A stretch of DNA of 64,000 bases, from positions 946,001-1,010,000 of the forward strand of contig NZ_CP150203.1 of the NCBI RefSeq assembly GCF_037969725.1, in the 5' to 3' direction. Under the pieces are notes generated by a model. The model made no database searches. It was not told the DNA's origin and saw only the letters and a list, made by a program, of their open reading frames with translations. The position numbers and the translations under genes are program-made. Source of the DNA: Paenibacillus sp. FSL W8-0426. Lineage in GTDB: Bacteria > Bacillota > Bacilli > Paenibacillales > Paenibacillaceae. Below, one piece after another: positions 9,070 through 17,994 of the stretch (the stretch's first letter is position 1; each line of letters starts with the position of its first letter).

Positions 9070-10614
9070 ATGTATCGGCGAACGAGAACTTGGATGGTAA
9101 GGGGTGGCATCGGTCTGTTGGTGGCGGGGTGCGCCGTTTGGCTGATGTGGGCATTCAGCCCTGCAGCCGTTCAGCCGCCTGCGCCGATGCCTTTGCCCGA
9201 AAAGAAAAGGATGACGGAGGCAGAGGTATGGCTGACGACAGGGGATCAGAGTCAGCTGCTGGCAAGGCAAGAGCCTCGGTCGTGGAAGCCCGTTGGGCCT
9301 GACGATGAGAAGAAACGCCAAAACGTCGCGTCCATTCGAGTAAATGCCGGGCAAGCTCATCAGAAGATGGAGGGGTTCGGCGCGGCCATGACGGGGTCAT
9401 CCGTTTACCTGATCAACAGCCTTCCCCAAGAGCAGCGGGAAATGTTGCTGCACGAGCTGTTTACCGCAGAGGGATTGAATCTCAATATGGTACGGCATAC
9501 GATCGGTGCATCGGATTATTCCGTGAATGCATCCGGAGAACCTTCAAGCTATACGTATGATGACGTCGAAGAAGGAACGGATTACGCCCTCGAACATTTT
9601 TCGATCGAACAAGATGAGGGAGTCGTAGCCATGCTGGAGGATGTTGTTCGGGTCAAGCCGGATGTGAAGGTCATGGGTACGCCCTGGACTGCGCCGGCCT
9701 GGATGAAATACGGCGAGCGGACGCATAACGGCTGGTACCTCAACTATAATGATCCTGGGGTGTATGCGGCTTATGCAGCATATTTCGTAAAATACATTCA
9801 GGCCTACCAGGCCAGAGGGGTGCCGATTCACAGCATCACGGTACAAAACGAACCGGAATTCACGTCGCCGAACTACCCCAGCATGAGCATGGGGGCAGCG
9901 GAGCAGGCGATGTTCATCCGGGATTATCTAGGTCCTGCCTTCATGGAGGCCGGGCTGGATACGCGCATCATAGCGTATGATCACAACTGGGACCAGGCCG
10001 TGAGGTATACGGAAGAGTTGTTTGAGGATCGCCGGACGGCAGCCTCCGTTGAAGGCTCGGCCTTCCACTGTTATGCGGGCGATCCGTCTGCAATGACTGA
10101 GGTCCATGACAGGCACCCGGACAAAATGATCTATGTGACCGAATGCAGCGGAGGCGAATGGAGCCCGGATTTCGGAACTAACCTGAGCTGGCAGATGTCC
10201 AACCTGATCATCGGTGCTGCGCGAAATTGGGCCAGCAGCGTACTGTTCTGGAATATCGCGCTTGATCCGCAAGGTGGACCGACCAATGGCGGATGCGCCA
10301 ACTGTCGGGGGATGGTGACGATTGACCCGGAGAGCGGCAAGGTCGAGCGGAACGTGGAATATTACGCCATGGGGCACATCAGTCGGTATGTTCGTTCGGG
10401 AGCCGTTAGGGTGGAAACGAACCAGGAACCGGGCGTTTTGGAGAATGCGGCTTTTCGCAATCCGGACGGTTCCATGGTGCTGATCGCCAGCAATTCCGGA
10501 CAGGATGCGGTGGCTTTCGAGATCGTGATGGACGACAATGCATTGCGTTACACATTGCCTCCGCAATCGGCGGCGACCTTTCGCTGGAAGGAAAACGGGA
10601 CCGCAGCACGGTAA
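9070..10614 (+). CDS. GH30 glycosyl hydrolase (glucosylceramidase/beta-1,6-glucanase type)
   Basis: This 514-residue enzyme has an uncleaved or cleavable N-terminal hydrophobic segment (GIGLLVAGCAVWLMWAFSP), so it is exported or membrane anchored. GGAAGGAGGGAG precedes ATG 9070. The GH30 fold is recognisable from KMEGFGAAMTGSSVYLI, MGTPWTAPAWMKYGER, the acid/base Glu261 in VQNEPEF and the nucleophile Glu358 in YVTECSGG. The C-terminal beta domain (about 430-514) ends with the usual LPPQSAATFRW. Family members cleave beta-1,6-glucan, glucosylceramide or xylan; the glucosylceramidase-like subgroup fits the motifs best. It probably works with the upstream GH3 enzyme. Confidence 0.9.
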   Translation: MYRRTRTWMVRGGIGLLVAGCAVWLMWAFSPAAVQPPAPMPLPEKKRMTEAEVWLTTGDQSQLLARQEPRSWKPVGPDDEKKRQNVASIRVNAGQAHQKMEGFGAAMTGSSVYLINSLPQEQREMLLHELFTAEGLNLNMVRHTIGASDYSVNASGEPSSYTYDDVEEGTDYALEHFSIEQDEGVVAMLEDVVRVKPDVKVMGTPWTAPAWMKYGERTHNGWYLNYNDPGVYAAYAAYFVKYIQAYQARGVPIHSITVQNEPEFTSPNYPSMSMGAAEQAMFIRDYLGPAFMEAGLDTRIIAYDHNWDQAVRYTEELFEDRRTAASVEGSAFHCYAGDPSAMTEVHDRHPDKMIYVTECSGGEWSPDFGTNLSWQMSNLIIGAARNWASSVLFWNIALDPQGGPTNGGCANCRGMVTIDPESGKVERNVEYYAMGHISRYVRSGAVRVETNQEPGVLENAAFRNPDGSMVLIASNSGQDAVAFEIVMDDNALRYTLPPQSAATFRWKENGTAAR

Positions 10615-10751
10615 TTCGATGGCGGCAAAAAAACATAATCGTGGTCACGCGCTGCGACAACGAGATCGAAGACATTCCGTGGAAGGGCTATCCTTGATAT
10701 ATCCGCCACGGAAGAGACGGAGGGAAGGCCAGTGACACTGCCTTCCCGTTG

Positions 10752-10812
10752 CAAAGCCCCGTGCAGCCTTTCCCTCTGAAGGGATAAGCTGCATGGGGCT
10801 TTGGCTTTCTTT
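10752..10812. terminator. bidirectional terminator, GH30 / nitrite channel
   Basis: CAAAGCCCCGTGCAGC pairs with GCTGCATGGGGCTTTG around a 20-nt loop, between convergent genes. Confidence 0.8.
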
Positions 10813-10823
10813 TCAGACATCCA

Positions 10824-11615
10824 TTAATGTTGTTCCTCATCCAGGAAAGGTTTGTTCACCGCATAATACATAAAGCCCATCAGCAGCACTCCGCCTACCA
10901 GATTGCCAAACGTGACCGGGACCAGATTGTGGAGCACGCCCTCGAACGAGATCGTTCCCGGATGGTTCAGTACCAGCGCAATCGCAAACGTACACATATT
11001 CGCCACGCTATGCTCATATCCCGAAATAAAGAAGCAGAACACGAACAGCATCATGGCAAACATTTTGGCGCCGTTTTCCTTCATGAACATCGGGATGAAA
11101 AACGCCAGGCAAACGAGCCAGTTACACAGAATTGCCCGGAAAAAGAGCTGCATTGCCGGAGCTTCCATCTTGTGTTCGACCACGCTCAGGAGGAAGCCGT
11201 TGACCTGGGACGAATCAAACAGTCCTGTCAGGTAGATCAGCAGCGCAAACACCGCCGCACCCATCAGGTTGCCCCCGTAACTCGCCACCCACAGCTTGAC
11301 CACCTCTAACCAGCGTAGTTTCTTACGCAAAGCGGCATAGGTGTAATAGAACGTGTTTCCGGTAAACAGATCCCCGCCGCCGTAGGCGATGAGAATGATT
11401 GCTGCTCCAAACGTCAGTGCGGCCATCGGATAGGTCAGCGGAGATTGCTCCATATAGAAAAAATTGCCCGTCTTGAACGCCACGATGACCCCGAAGCCGA
11501 TGAACATGCTGGCCAGCATGGAACGTGACAGATAACGGACCAGACTTTGTTTATATATTTTGTGCTTTTTTAATGCCAACTCTTCGACTTTGCGCAGACC
11601 TTCAGTTTCCATCAT
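10824..11615 (-). CDS. formate/nitrite transporter (FNT) family channel
   Basis: This 263-residue pentameric-channel-family protein has six hydrophobic helices. FNT landmarks are the ASMFIGFGVIVAF first helix, GGGDLFTGNTFYY (omega-loop helix 2), NWLVCLAFFIPM and SGYEHSVANMCTFAIAL, which contains the conserved pore histidine. It conducts nitrite or formate across the cytoplasmic membrane. AGGAGG precedes tandem ATGs; the second (11612) has the better spacing. NarK is encoded 5 kb away on the same strand, which favours nitrite (NirC-like), but formate cannot be excluded. Confidence 0.88.
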   Translation of the reverse strand: MMETEGLRKVEELALKKHKIYKQSLVRYLSRSMLASMFIGFGVIVAFKTGNFFYMEQSPLTYPMAALTFGAAIILIAYGGGDLFTGNTFYYTYAALRKKLRWLEVVKLWVASYGGNLMGAAVFALLIYLTGLFDSSQVNGFLLSVVEHKMEAPAMQLFFRAILCNWLVCLAFFIPMFMKENGAKMFAMMLFVFCFFISGYEHSVANMCTFAIALVLNHPGTISFEGVLHNLVPVTFGNLVGGVLLMGFMYYAVNKPFLDEEQH

Positions 11616-11871
11616 TCGCCTCCTGTACTTATGGGTAGTATTACATCTATTTACATATTTTTTGAACTTTCTATATTATAACGAAATTTATGGGAGAGGC
11701 ACCTGTTACATATAAATAAAGGGTTGATTATATAGGTTCATATAATATGCGTGCAAACATTTTGCATTTATGTGCTAATTCTTAGCATCTTTTTCTTGGT
11801 TGAACAAAGTACCATGATAATCCGGATGATATCGATGATCGGTTGAACCTAAAATTTGGAGGGAGAAAGAC

Positions 11872-11901
11872 ATGAATGCGAATAAGATGCGGGTATTCTG
11901 A
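11872..11901 (+). CDS. 9-aa micro-ORF with strong ribosome binding site
   Basis: TTTGGAGGGAGAAAGAC precedes ATG, encoding MNANKMRVF and stopping at TGA. The next codon is an in-frame ATG that opens a second micro-ORF. A strong terminator follows 60 nt later, so the whole transcript would be about 150-200 nt. It may encode a leader peptide, a small peptide pair or a dual-function RNA. No homologue is recognised. Confidence 0.35.
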   Translation: MNANKMRVF

Positions 11902-11955
11902 ATGGCTGTAAATCAACGATTTAAAAAAGTATGGGGCATCGTACTCAATGAATGA
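11902..11955 (+). CDS. 17-aa micro-ORF, in frame after a TGA
   Basis: It encodes MAVNQRFKKVWGIVLNE and ends in tandem stops TGA TAG. It starts at the ATG immediately after the stop of the 9-aa ORF, so reinitiation or UGA readthrough would both keep the frame. The peptide is basic then hydrophobic. Function is unknown. Confidence 0.3.
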   Translation: MAVNQRFKKVWGIVLNE

Positions 11956-11960
11956 TAGAG

Positions 11961-11995
11961 CGCAAAGAGGCAGCCGCCAGGCCTGCCTCTTTGTA
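11961..11995. terminator. bidirectional terminator
   Basis: A perfect 11-bp stem, CAAAGAGGCAG / CTGCCTCTTTG, lies between the micro-ORFs and the convergent 136-aa gene. Confidence 0.75.
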
Positions 11996-12406
11996 CTATG
12001 ATAGCGGAAAGGGGAACATGCAGCTTCGGAGAATTTCGGCCTTCAGTTCCTCGGATCGCTCTCGAGGAGCCAGCTCTTCCGCATAGGATCGCTCCAGTTT
12101 CTTCCGCATAAAGGTCTCGGCATGCGGGTTGGGGCGTGCGTGGAAGCTCTCCGCAAATTCCCTGTAAACGTCCGCGCTAAACGCCTTTTCCAGCACGCTA
12201 TTAAGCAGTGGGCTGCCTGCATACAGCAGCGAGTCCGTTTCTTCGCACTCAAATTTCAAATACATGATGGCTTTCCGCAGGGCATTCAACTCGCCTTGGG
12301 TCAAGTATACGGGAGTGACTTCTTCTTCTCCGCCTTTGAATTGCTGTTCTGGAGCGCGATGTTTCGTTGGACGGTGGGAACTGTCTGAACCTCGGGATTC
12401 ACTCAT
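11996..12406 (-). CDS. hypothetical protein, 136 aa
   Basis: The start follows the near-perfect ribosome binding site AGGAGGTGATC, so the gene is very likely translated. The protein has a polar N-terminus (SHRPTKHRAPEQQ) and then a mostly helical soluble body (LTQGELNALRKAIMYLKFECEETDSLL), with no signal peptide or membrane segment. It is not assigned to a family. The colicin-immunity-like gene lies upstream on the same strand, separated by about 110 bp, and could share a transcript. Confidence 0.65.
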   Translation of the reverse strand: MSESRGSDSSHRPTKHRAPEQQFKGGEEEVTPVYLTQGELNALRKAIMYLKFECEETDSLLYAGSPLLNSVLEKAFSADVYREFAESFHARPNPHAETFMRKKLERSYAEELAPRERSEELKAEILRSCMFPFPLS

Positions 12407-12515
12407 GCATGATCACCTCCTAGAGTTTGTCGAACTTCTTGTAGAAATGCCGGTCTTCCGGTTGGTGGTGTAGCGAATCATTGGACTCGGTCATATCGGT
12501 TCGCAACTCTAAACA

Positions 12516-12737
12516 TTAAGGTTGTGTTGGCGGAAGGATGATTGGGCGTGCGGCTAACGCTTCCTCTACGATCTGTTCCGGAGTCAATTCACGGTCGTCC
12601 CAAAATATCAGGTTACTGATCGCAGGGTGTGGGACCTGACGTTCCAGTTCTGACAGCATGTCATCCAATTCGGGTTCGGTTCCTTCCGCATGCATCAATT
12701 TGCGTACCAATTCTACCAAATGGGTTCTATCGTTCAT
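12516..12737 (-). CDS. bacteriocin (colicin/pyocin-type) immunity-like protein
   Basis: This 73-residue acidic protein begins MNDRTHLVELVRKLMHAEG after CAAGGAGGTTCCC; the ORF extends 9 codons further upstream, but the ribosome binding site decides for 12737. The four-helix immunity signature of the colicin E/pyocin S DNase immunity family is visible in EGTEPELDDMLSELERQVPHP followed by ISNLIFW, where HPxxSxLIF is the diagnostic segment. Family members bind and block a cognate HNH nuclease domain. No such nuclease toxin is encoded nearby, so this would be an orphan immunity gene. The assignment rests on motif recognition alone. Confidence 0.6.
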   Translation of the reverse strand: MNDRTHLVELVRKLMHAEGTEPELDDMLSELERQVPHPAISNLIFWDDRELTPEQIVEEALAARPIILPPTQP

Positions 12738-12877
12738 TGTGGGAACCTCCTTGTCCTGTTCCAAAATGCTCTAGCTATGTCAGTTGAACCAATGATTCTG
12801 CACGGAGTCACTACGTGGTCAGAACCATCTTCCGATTGCTGTTAAGCAACGGGAGCAAGAGTCATTGTCTATGATCA

Positions 12878-13870
12878 TCAGTCGATCCGGATGGCGATAT
12901 TACCGAACTGTTCGCCTTGGGCTATTCGTTCAAAAGCGCTGCGGGTGTTCTCCAGCGAATATTCGCGATCAATGACAGGACGAATATGATGCCGGCCGAT
13001 ATACTCCAGCATGTGTACATACTCTTCACGGCTGCCCATAGAGGTGCCCAGCAGGCTCACTTGCGGGAAAAAGATGGTACGGATCGGCACCTTCAGCTCA
13101 TCGCCGGAGCTTGCTCCATACATGACGATTCGTCCGCCGGGGCGCAGCATTTCGAAATAACGGGAGAAGAGGCTCTGTCCGATGCTGTCCATAACGAGAT
13201 CGACGGGTCCAAGCGCATTTTCTTGCTGCCAATCTCCGTGGCTGTCAAAGGCCTGGTTCGCGCTAAGACGCAGCGCTTCCGCACGTTTGGCTTCGCTGCG
13301 GGACGTCACCGTCACGCAGGCTCCGGCGGCCTTGGCCAGCAGCAGCGCCGAAGTGGCCACCCCGCCGCCGATGCCCGGAATGAGCACATGCTCGCCGGCA
13401 AGCAGGTTTCCGCGTGTGAACAGCGCGCGGTAGGCGGTCAACGTCGACAGCGATAATACGCCGGCTTCTTCCCAGCTAAGCATAACGGGTTTGGGCAGCG
13501 CATTGTCGGCAGGCAGCGTAATGCATTCGGCCAGCGTGCCGTGATCGGGCCCGCCCACAATGCCAGGCACGGCAGGCACATCGGCGGCGTGGTTCCAGCC
13601 CAACGTAGGGTGGATGATGACTTCGTCGCCTTTACGGAATGCATCTACGCCTTCCCCTATTTCTTCTATTATACCAGCTCCGTCCGACCCCGGAATGAGC
13701 GGTGAGTCCTGTGCGGTGCGATCGTTCATGATGAACAAGTCGCGATGGTTGATGCCCGCAGCCTTCAGACGAATTCGTACTTCTCCGTAACCAGGCGCTT
13801 TCGCAGGAGCTTCACTCGTATATTGCAGTCCTTCAAGGCCGTTTTTTCCAGTGTGATACATAGCTTTCAT
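12878..13870 (-). CDS. zinc-less MDR alcohol dehydrogenase / quinone reductase-like
   Basis: This 330-residue medium-chain reductase has the GroES-like N-terminal domain (GINHRDLFIMND, PGSDGAGIIEEIGEGV) and a Rossmann domain with HVLIPGIGGGVATSALLLA and TVTSRSEAKRAEALRL, which binds NADP(H). The structural-zinc cysteine cluster of classical alcohol dehydrogenases is missing, placing it with the YogA/zinc-independent quinone-oxidoreductase-like branch. The start follows GGAGG by 10 nt. A LysR regulator is divergently encoded 164 bp away and is the likely controller. The substrate is unknown. Confidence 0.82.
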   Translation of the reverse strand: MKAMYHTGKNGLEGLQYTSEAPAKAPGYGEVRIRLKAAGINHRDLFIMNDRTAQDSPLIPGSDGAGIIEEIGEGVDAFRKGDEVIIHPTLGWNHAADVPAVPGIVGGPDHGTLAECITLPADNALPKPVMLSWEEAGVLSLSTLTAYRALFTRGNLLAGEHVLIPGIGGGVATSALLLAKAAGACVTVTSRSEAKRAEALRLSANQAFDSHGDWQQENALGPVDLVMDSIGQSLFSRYFEMLRPGGRIVMYGASSGDELKVPIRTIFFPQVSLLGTSMGSREEYVHMLEYIGRHHIRPVIDREYSLENTRSAFERIAQGEQFGNIAIRID

Positions 13871-14034
13871 GGTCGTTCATCCTCCAGTGCATGTTCATTC
13901 GTCTAGCCCGTGATTGAAACTGAGGCTCATTGTACAGCCGACTGGCTTTGGCGTAAAATGAACAGAAACGAACGCAGATATCAAAAATGTTCATAGCAGA
14001 TACCGGCGTGATTGTAGAAAGAAGGTGAACGCGC

Positions 14035-14925
14035 TTGGATGCCGGCGATTTGAACATTTTCCGGACGGTTGCCCGTGAAGGAAGCATCAGCAAGGCCGCG
14101 AAAACCTTGAACTATGTGCAATCCAATGTCACGGCGCGCATTCGGCAGCTGGAACAGCAGCTTCAGGTGCCCCTGTTTCATCGCACCAATCGGGGGATGA
14201 CGCTAACGTCGGCCGGGGAAAATTTGCTGGGTTATGCGGATAAAATATTGCACCTGCTCGACGAAGCCGAAGAGGCTGCACGGGCGGGGACGACTCCAGC
14301 AGGACCGTTGCGGCTGGGTGCGATCGAGGCAGGCGCTTCCTCGTTTCTGACGCCGTTCATGGCGGAATACCAGGCGAGGTATCCGGACGTGCAGCTTTCC
14401 CTGATCACGGGCGGAACCCATGAACTGGCGCAAAAAGTCATTCGCCACGAACTCCATGGTGCCCTCGTATATGGGCCGATGGTTCATCCGGAGCTTGAGT
14501 ACGTCAAGCTGTATGACGATGAACTGGTTCTGGTTGCCGGGAGGAGCATGCATGAATCGAACGGGCTGCCGGAGCTGCTGCATAAACCGATGCTTTTTTT
14601 CGAAGTAGGGTGCACGCATCGGACGCAGGCAGAGGCTTTTCTAAAGGAACATGGGGTTGAAGCTCCGAACATAACGTCTTACGGCACGCTCGATACGATT
14701 CTGAACGGAGTGTCGGCAGGCTTGGGCGTAACCCTTTTGCCGAGATGTTCCGTAATACGTGCTGAAGAACGGGGTGAACTTGTTACGGTCACATTGCCGG
14801 AACGTTATCGCAGGTTGGAAGCAGGGTTCGTCGTGTCGACGGGAGAGCGCCGGGCAGGGGCATTAGGGGCACTGGTTCGCATGTTGAGCCCACAACAGGA
14901 GGAGAAAAGGAGCGAAGAATCATGA
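14035..14925 (+). CDS. LysR-family transcriptional regulator
   Basis: This protein of about 296 residues starts with TTG after AGAAGGTGA. Residues 1-60 form the winged HTH (LNIFRTVAREGSISKAAKTLNYVQSNVTARI), followed by a LysR substrate-binding domain (PLRLGAIEAGASSFLTPFM). The last 4 bp overlap the ATGA start of the downstream aldolase-like gene, so the two are co-transcribed. It is also divergent from the MDR reductase. It could regulate either or both; the ligand is unknown. Confidence 0.86.
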   Translation: MDAGDLNIFRTVAREGSISKAAKTLNYVQSNVTARIRQLEQQLQVPLFHRTNRGMTLTSAGENLLGYADKILHLLDEAEEAARAGTTPAGPLRLGAIEAGASSFLTPFMAEYQARYPDVQLSLITGGTHELAQKVIRHELHGALVYGPMVHPELEYVKLYDDELVLVAGRSMHESNGLPELLHKPMLFFEVGCTHRTQAEAFLKEHGVEAPNITSYGTLDTILNGVSAGLGVTLLPRCSVIRAEERGELVTVTLPERYRRLEAGFVVSTGERRAGALGALVRMLSPQQEEKRSEES

Positions 14926-16022
14926 GCAGTGAAACGTTGACGCTTGCGGACGCGTTCCGGCAGGCGGAATTCACGGTAGGCGGGAACGGACCGCGCAAAA
15001 TCAAAGTGCTTCAGGAAGCGATATTACATCTGGATGGAGAAATGGACAGCGATCATTACGGCCGCGGCGAAACGATCGAGCAGTTCCAGCGGCAAATGGC
15101 CGAGGTGCTGGGCAAAGAAGCGGCCGTCTTCTTTCCGAGCGGCACGATGGCCCAACAGATTGCTCTCCGCATTTGGTGCGACCGCAAGGGCGTAAAACGG
15201 GTAGCGTACCATCCGCTGAGCCATTTGGAAATCCATGAAGAAGATGGATTGAAAGAATTGCATCAAATCGAAACCGTTCTGCTTGCGGACAAGGATCGGC
15301 TGATTCGGCTGGAAGACGTAACGGGCATGAACGAGGAGATTTCCTGTCTCCTGCTGGAGCTTCCCCAACGCGAGATCGGCGGGCAGCTTCCGCCATTTGA
15401 GGAATTGGAGGCGATCTCGGCGTACTGCCGGGAGCGCGGAATCAAACTGCATCTGGACGGGGCGCGCTTGTTCGAGATCACGCCATACTATCAAAAGACG
15501 CCGGCCGAGATTTGCAGTCTATTTGATACGGTATATGTGTCCTTTTATAAAGGGATCGGAGGAATCGCAGGAGCGATTCTGGCCGGGGAAGCTGACGTGA
15601 TGCAGGAATCCAAAGTATGGAAAAGGCGTCATGGCGGGGATTTGATCGGCCTGTATCCGTACATCTTAAGCTCGCAATATTACTACAACAAACGTATTGG
15701 CAAAATGGGGCTCTATTACGAGCAGGCCAAAGAACTCGCCGCCCTGTTGAACGAGTGCCACGGCATCCGCACGCTGCCTGAGGTACCTGTATCGAACATG
15801 TTCCACGTGCATTTTGCATATCCCCCCGCCGAGGTCGAACCTGTTCTGGCCGAAATGTACCAGCGATTCGGGATCGGCATGACGCCGTATTTGAATAGGA
15901 CGGACACCGGGTGTGTTTTCGAATGTTCGATCGGGGACCAGTACGAGACGGTTCCGCAGGACACCTTGCGTGCGGCGTTGAAATGGCTGGATGCGGAGCT
16001 GGAATTAAAACACACGATCTGA
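14922..16022 (+). CDS. threonine aldolase / beta-eliminating lyase family enzyme
   Basis: This 366-residue PLP enzyme of fold type I belongs to the Beta_elim_lyase family. Landmarks are DHYGRGETIEQFQ near the N-terminus, the cofactor-phosphate loop FFPSGTMAQQIAL, the PLP-ring Asp in LHLDGARLFEI, and the Schiff-base lysine in VSFYKGIGG. Low-specificity L-threonine aldolases cleave threonine to glycine and acetaldehyde; related enzymes act on other beta-hydroxy amino acids. It is translationally coupled to the upstream LysR gene. A strong terminator follows, and behind it sits a group II intron. Confidence 0.82.
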   Translation: MSSETLTLADAFRQAEFTVGGNGPRKIKVLQEAILHLDGEMDSDHYGRGETIEQFQRQMAEVLGKEAAVFFPSGTMAQQIALRIWCDRKGVKRVAYHPLSHLEIHEEDGLKELHQIETVLLADKDRLIRLEDVTGMNEEISCLLLELPQREIGGQLPPFEELEAISAYCRERGIKLHLDGARLFEITPYYQKTPAEICSLFDTVYVSFYKGIGGIAGAILAGEADVMQESKVWKRRHGGDLIGLYPYILSSQYYYNKRIGKMGLYYEQAKELAALLNECHGIRTLPEVPVSNMFHVHFAYPPAEVEPVLAEMYQRFGIGMTPYLNRTDTGCVFECSIGDQYETVPQDTLRAALKWLDAELELKHTI

Positions 16023-16028
16023 TCGAAG

Positions 16029-16059
16029 AACCTATCCGTGTAACGGGTAGGTTTTTTTA
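16029..16059 (+). terminator. intrinsic terminator of the aldolase-like gene
   Basis: AACCTATCCG pairs with CGGGTAGGTT (10 bp, one G-U pair), followed by seven T. It lies immediately upstream of the intron 5' end. Confidence 0.9.
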
Positions 16060-16067
16060 CATTGGGC

Positions 16068-17994
16068 GTGCCCAGCTAAGCACGCATCTTCTAGCCGGTG
16101 AAAGTCCGGTCGCAGGAGGGGCCAAGCCCCTGCGTAGCTAGGATACTTGCGTATAGCGAAATCTGTGCGCAAAAGCGTATCGACGAAAGTACCTGTCAGA
16201 GACAGGGCGAGCAACAAGCCAGGCTGTAACATGAAGTGAATCCTGCCGCGTCGTTAAAAAGGCCTCGCAAGAGGGACAAGAGGAAGCCGAGTCTCGCGAA
16301 TGTGGACGAAGGCCATGGAAGCTGCAAAGAACTTGGAACGACAGCGAAGAATCCTCCGGCGTATAGGGAGCAGCATGGAATGAAAGAGGATGCAGTGAAC
16401 TGGGGAGACCCTCCCCCACACGGATTTTTTTTTTTTTAGGAATTCGTAAAGAGACATTCTATAAGTCTAAAAGACGAAGTGAAACGTCTGTGGGAAGGGA
16501 GTCCGAGGGGCTCATAGTACCGAAGAACCCAAGGACAACATAACCTTGGGGAGGGAAGGAGCCCTGCTTTGTTTATGCTTTTGGAGGAGGTACGAGTGAG
16601 TGAATGCCAGACGGCTAACAACACCAAAGGAAAAAGTTCAACAACTCCAAGAAAAGCTAGGTCATGTGGCCAAGAAGAACAACAAGCGTAAATTCCATGC
16701 TTTGTACGACAAAGTCTACCGGTGGGATGTCTTGCAGGAAGCCTGGAGACGAGTGAAAGCGAACAAAGGAGCGGCAGGTGTAGATGCTGTGACGCTGGCT
16801 GACATAGAGGAACAAGGAGAACTGACTTTCCTCAAGGACTGCGAAGGAGCGTTGAAAGAAGGCAACTACCATCCACAGCCTGTACGGCGGCACTACATCC
16901 CAAAGAAAGATGGGAAGCAAAGACCGCTGGGCATACCCACCGTGCGCGATAGAGTCATCCAGATGGCAACGAAACTCGTGATCGAACCTATCTTTGAAGC
17001 AGATTTTGAGGATGTATCTTATGGATTTCGTCCGAAACGAAGTGCGAAAGGAGCGCTGGAACGAATTCGGAAAGCCTGCAACCGCAAAGGGAATTGGGTA
17101 GTCGACGTCGATATCCAAGGTTACTTCGATAACATGAATCAAGAGAAGCTCATGAAATGGGTACAAATGCGTATCAATGACAGGAGGATCTTGAAGTTAA
17201 TCCGGAAGTGGCTTGAAGCGGGAATCATGGAAGAAGGAAACGTACGGCGTTCTGATTTAGGAACACCGCAAGGTGGTGTCATATCTCCACTGCTCGCGAA
17301 TATCTATCTGAACTACTTTGACCGATTGTGGGAGAAACACGGAAGTGGAGTGGGAGAACTGACAAGATATGCAGACGATTTTGTGGTGGTCTGCAAAACC
17401 AAAAAGGACGCGGAGCATGCGTATGAACTTATACGCAGAATCATGGAACGTCTAGAGCTAACCCTGCATCCGACCAAAACCCGCATTGTAGGCTTATGGA
17501 CGGGAAACGAAGGATTCGACTTTTTAGGGATGCACCACCGAAAAACGAAAGCAGAAACGTCGCAAGGGAAGGTATATTACACCACGCAGCAATGGTTAAC
17601 CAAAAAGGCAGAAGAACGTATTCGTGGAGTCGTTAAAGAGCGATTATCCCCGCCAAGTATGCGATCCAGATCGTTTGCAGAACATGTGAAATGGCTCAAT
17701 CTGAAGATTCAAGGGTGGAGAAATTATTATTACACAAGCTACAGCCAGAAGAGACTAGCAAAGCTGGATTGGTATATTTTGCAACGGTTAACCCGGTGGT
17801 ACGCGAAGAAGAGACAACGCAGAAAATGGATGGGTTCAGTAGCTGAGGTTAAAAATATCGCCGCCCAATATGGACTAAAAACGCTGTTGTAATTTGCATG
17901 CCCATGAACGAAGAACATCGGAAAGCCGTATGAGGGAAAACCTCACGTACGGTTTGATGAGGAGGGGCTGGGTTTTGCCCAGCCTTTTACTCTA
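16068..17994 (+). mobile_element. group II intron (ribozyme plus maturase ORF)
   Basis: The 5' boundary is placed at GTGCCCAGC (16068), and the domain I hallmark GGTGAAAGTCCGG lies at about 16098. Domain IV holds the maturase ORF. Domain V is recognisable at 17922-17955 (AAAGCCGT, GGGAAAAC, ACGTACGGTTT) and domain VI is the GGGGCTGGG...CCCAGCC hairpin, so the 3' end is near 17990-17996. The intron starts about 9 nt after the T run of the upstream terminator. This recalls class IIC targeting, but the 5' sequence is not the usual GTGCG and the class is left open. The element looks intact. Confidence 0.82.
16600..17892 (+). CDS. ltrA: group II intron reverse transcriptase/maturase
   Basis: This 430-residue intron-encoded protein starts with GTG 16600 after GGAGGAGG. 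The RT domain is complete: RPLGIPTVRDRVIQ, SYGFRPKRSAKGAL, the VVDVDIQGYFD motif with the first catalytic Asp, TPQGGVISPLLANIYL, and RYADDFVVV carrying the YADD catalytic pair. The maturase (X) domain follows (KIQGWRNYYYTSYSQKRL). The protein stops soon after, without a DNA-binding/HNH endonuclease domain, so mobility would depend on nicked or single-stranded targets such as replication forks. It promotes splicing of its host intron RNA. Confidence 0.92.
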   Translation: MNARRLTTPKEKVQQLQEKLGHVAKKNNKRKFHALYDKVYRWDVLQEAWRRVKANKGAAGVDAVTLADIEEQGELTFLKDCEGALKEGNYHPQPVRRHYIPKKDGKQRPLGIPTVRDRVIQMATKLVIEPIFEADFEDVSYGFRPKRSAKGALERIRKACNRKGNWVVDVDIQGYFDNMNQEKLMKWVQMRINDRRILKLIRKWLEAGIMEEGNVRRSDLGTPQGGVISPLLANIYLNYFDRLWEKHGSGVGELTRYADDFVVVCKTKKDAEHAYELIRRIMERLELTLHPTKTRIVGLWTGNEGFDFLGMHHRKTKAETSQGKVYYTTQQWLTKKAEERIRGVVKERLSPPSMRSRSFAEHVKWLNLKIQGWRNYYYTSYSQKRLAKLDWYILQRLTRWYAKKRQRRKWMGSVAEVKNIAAQYGLKTLL

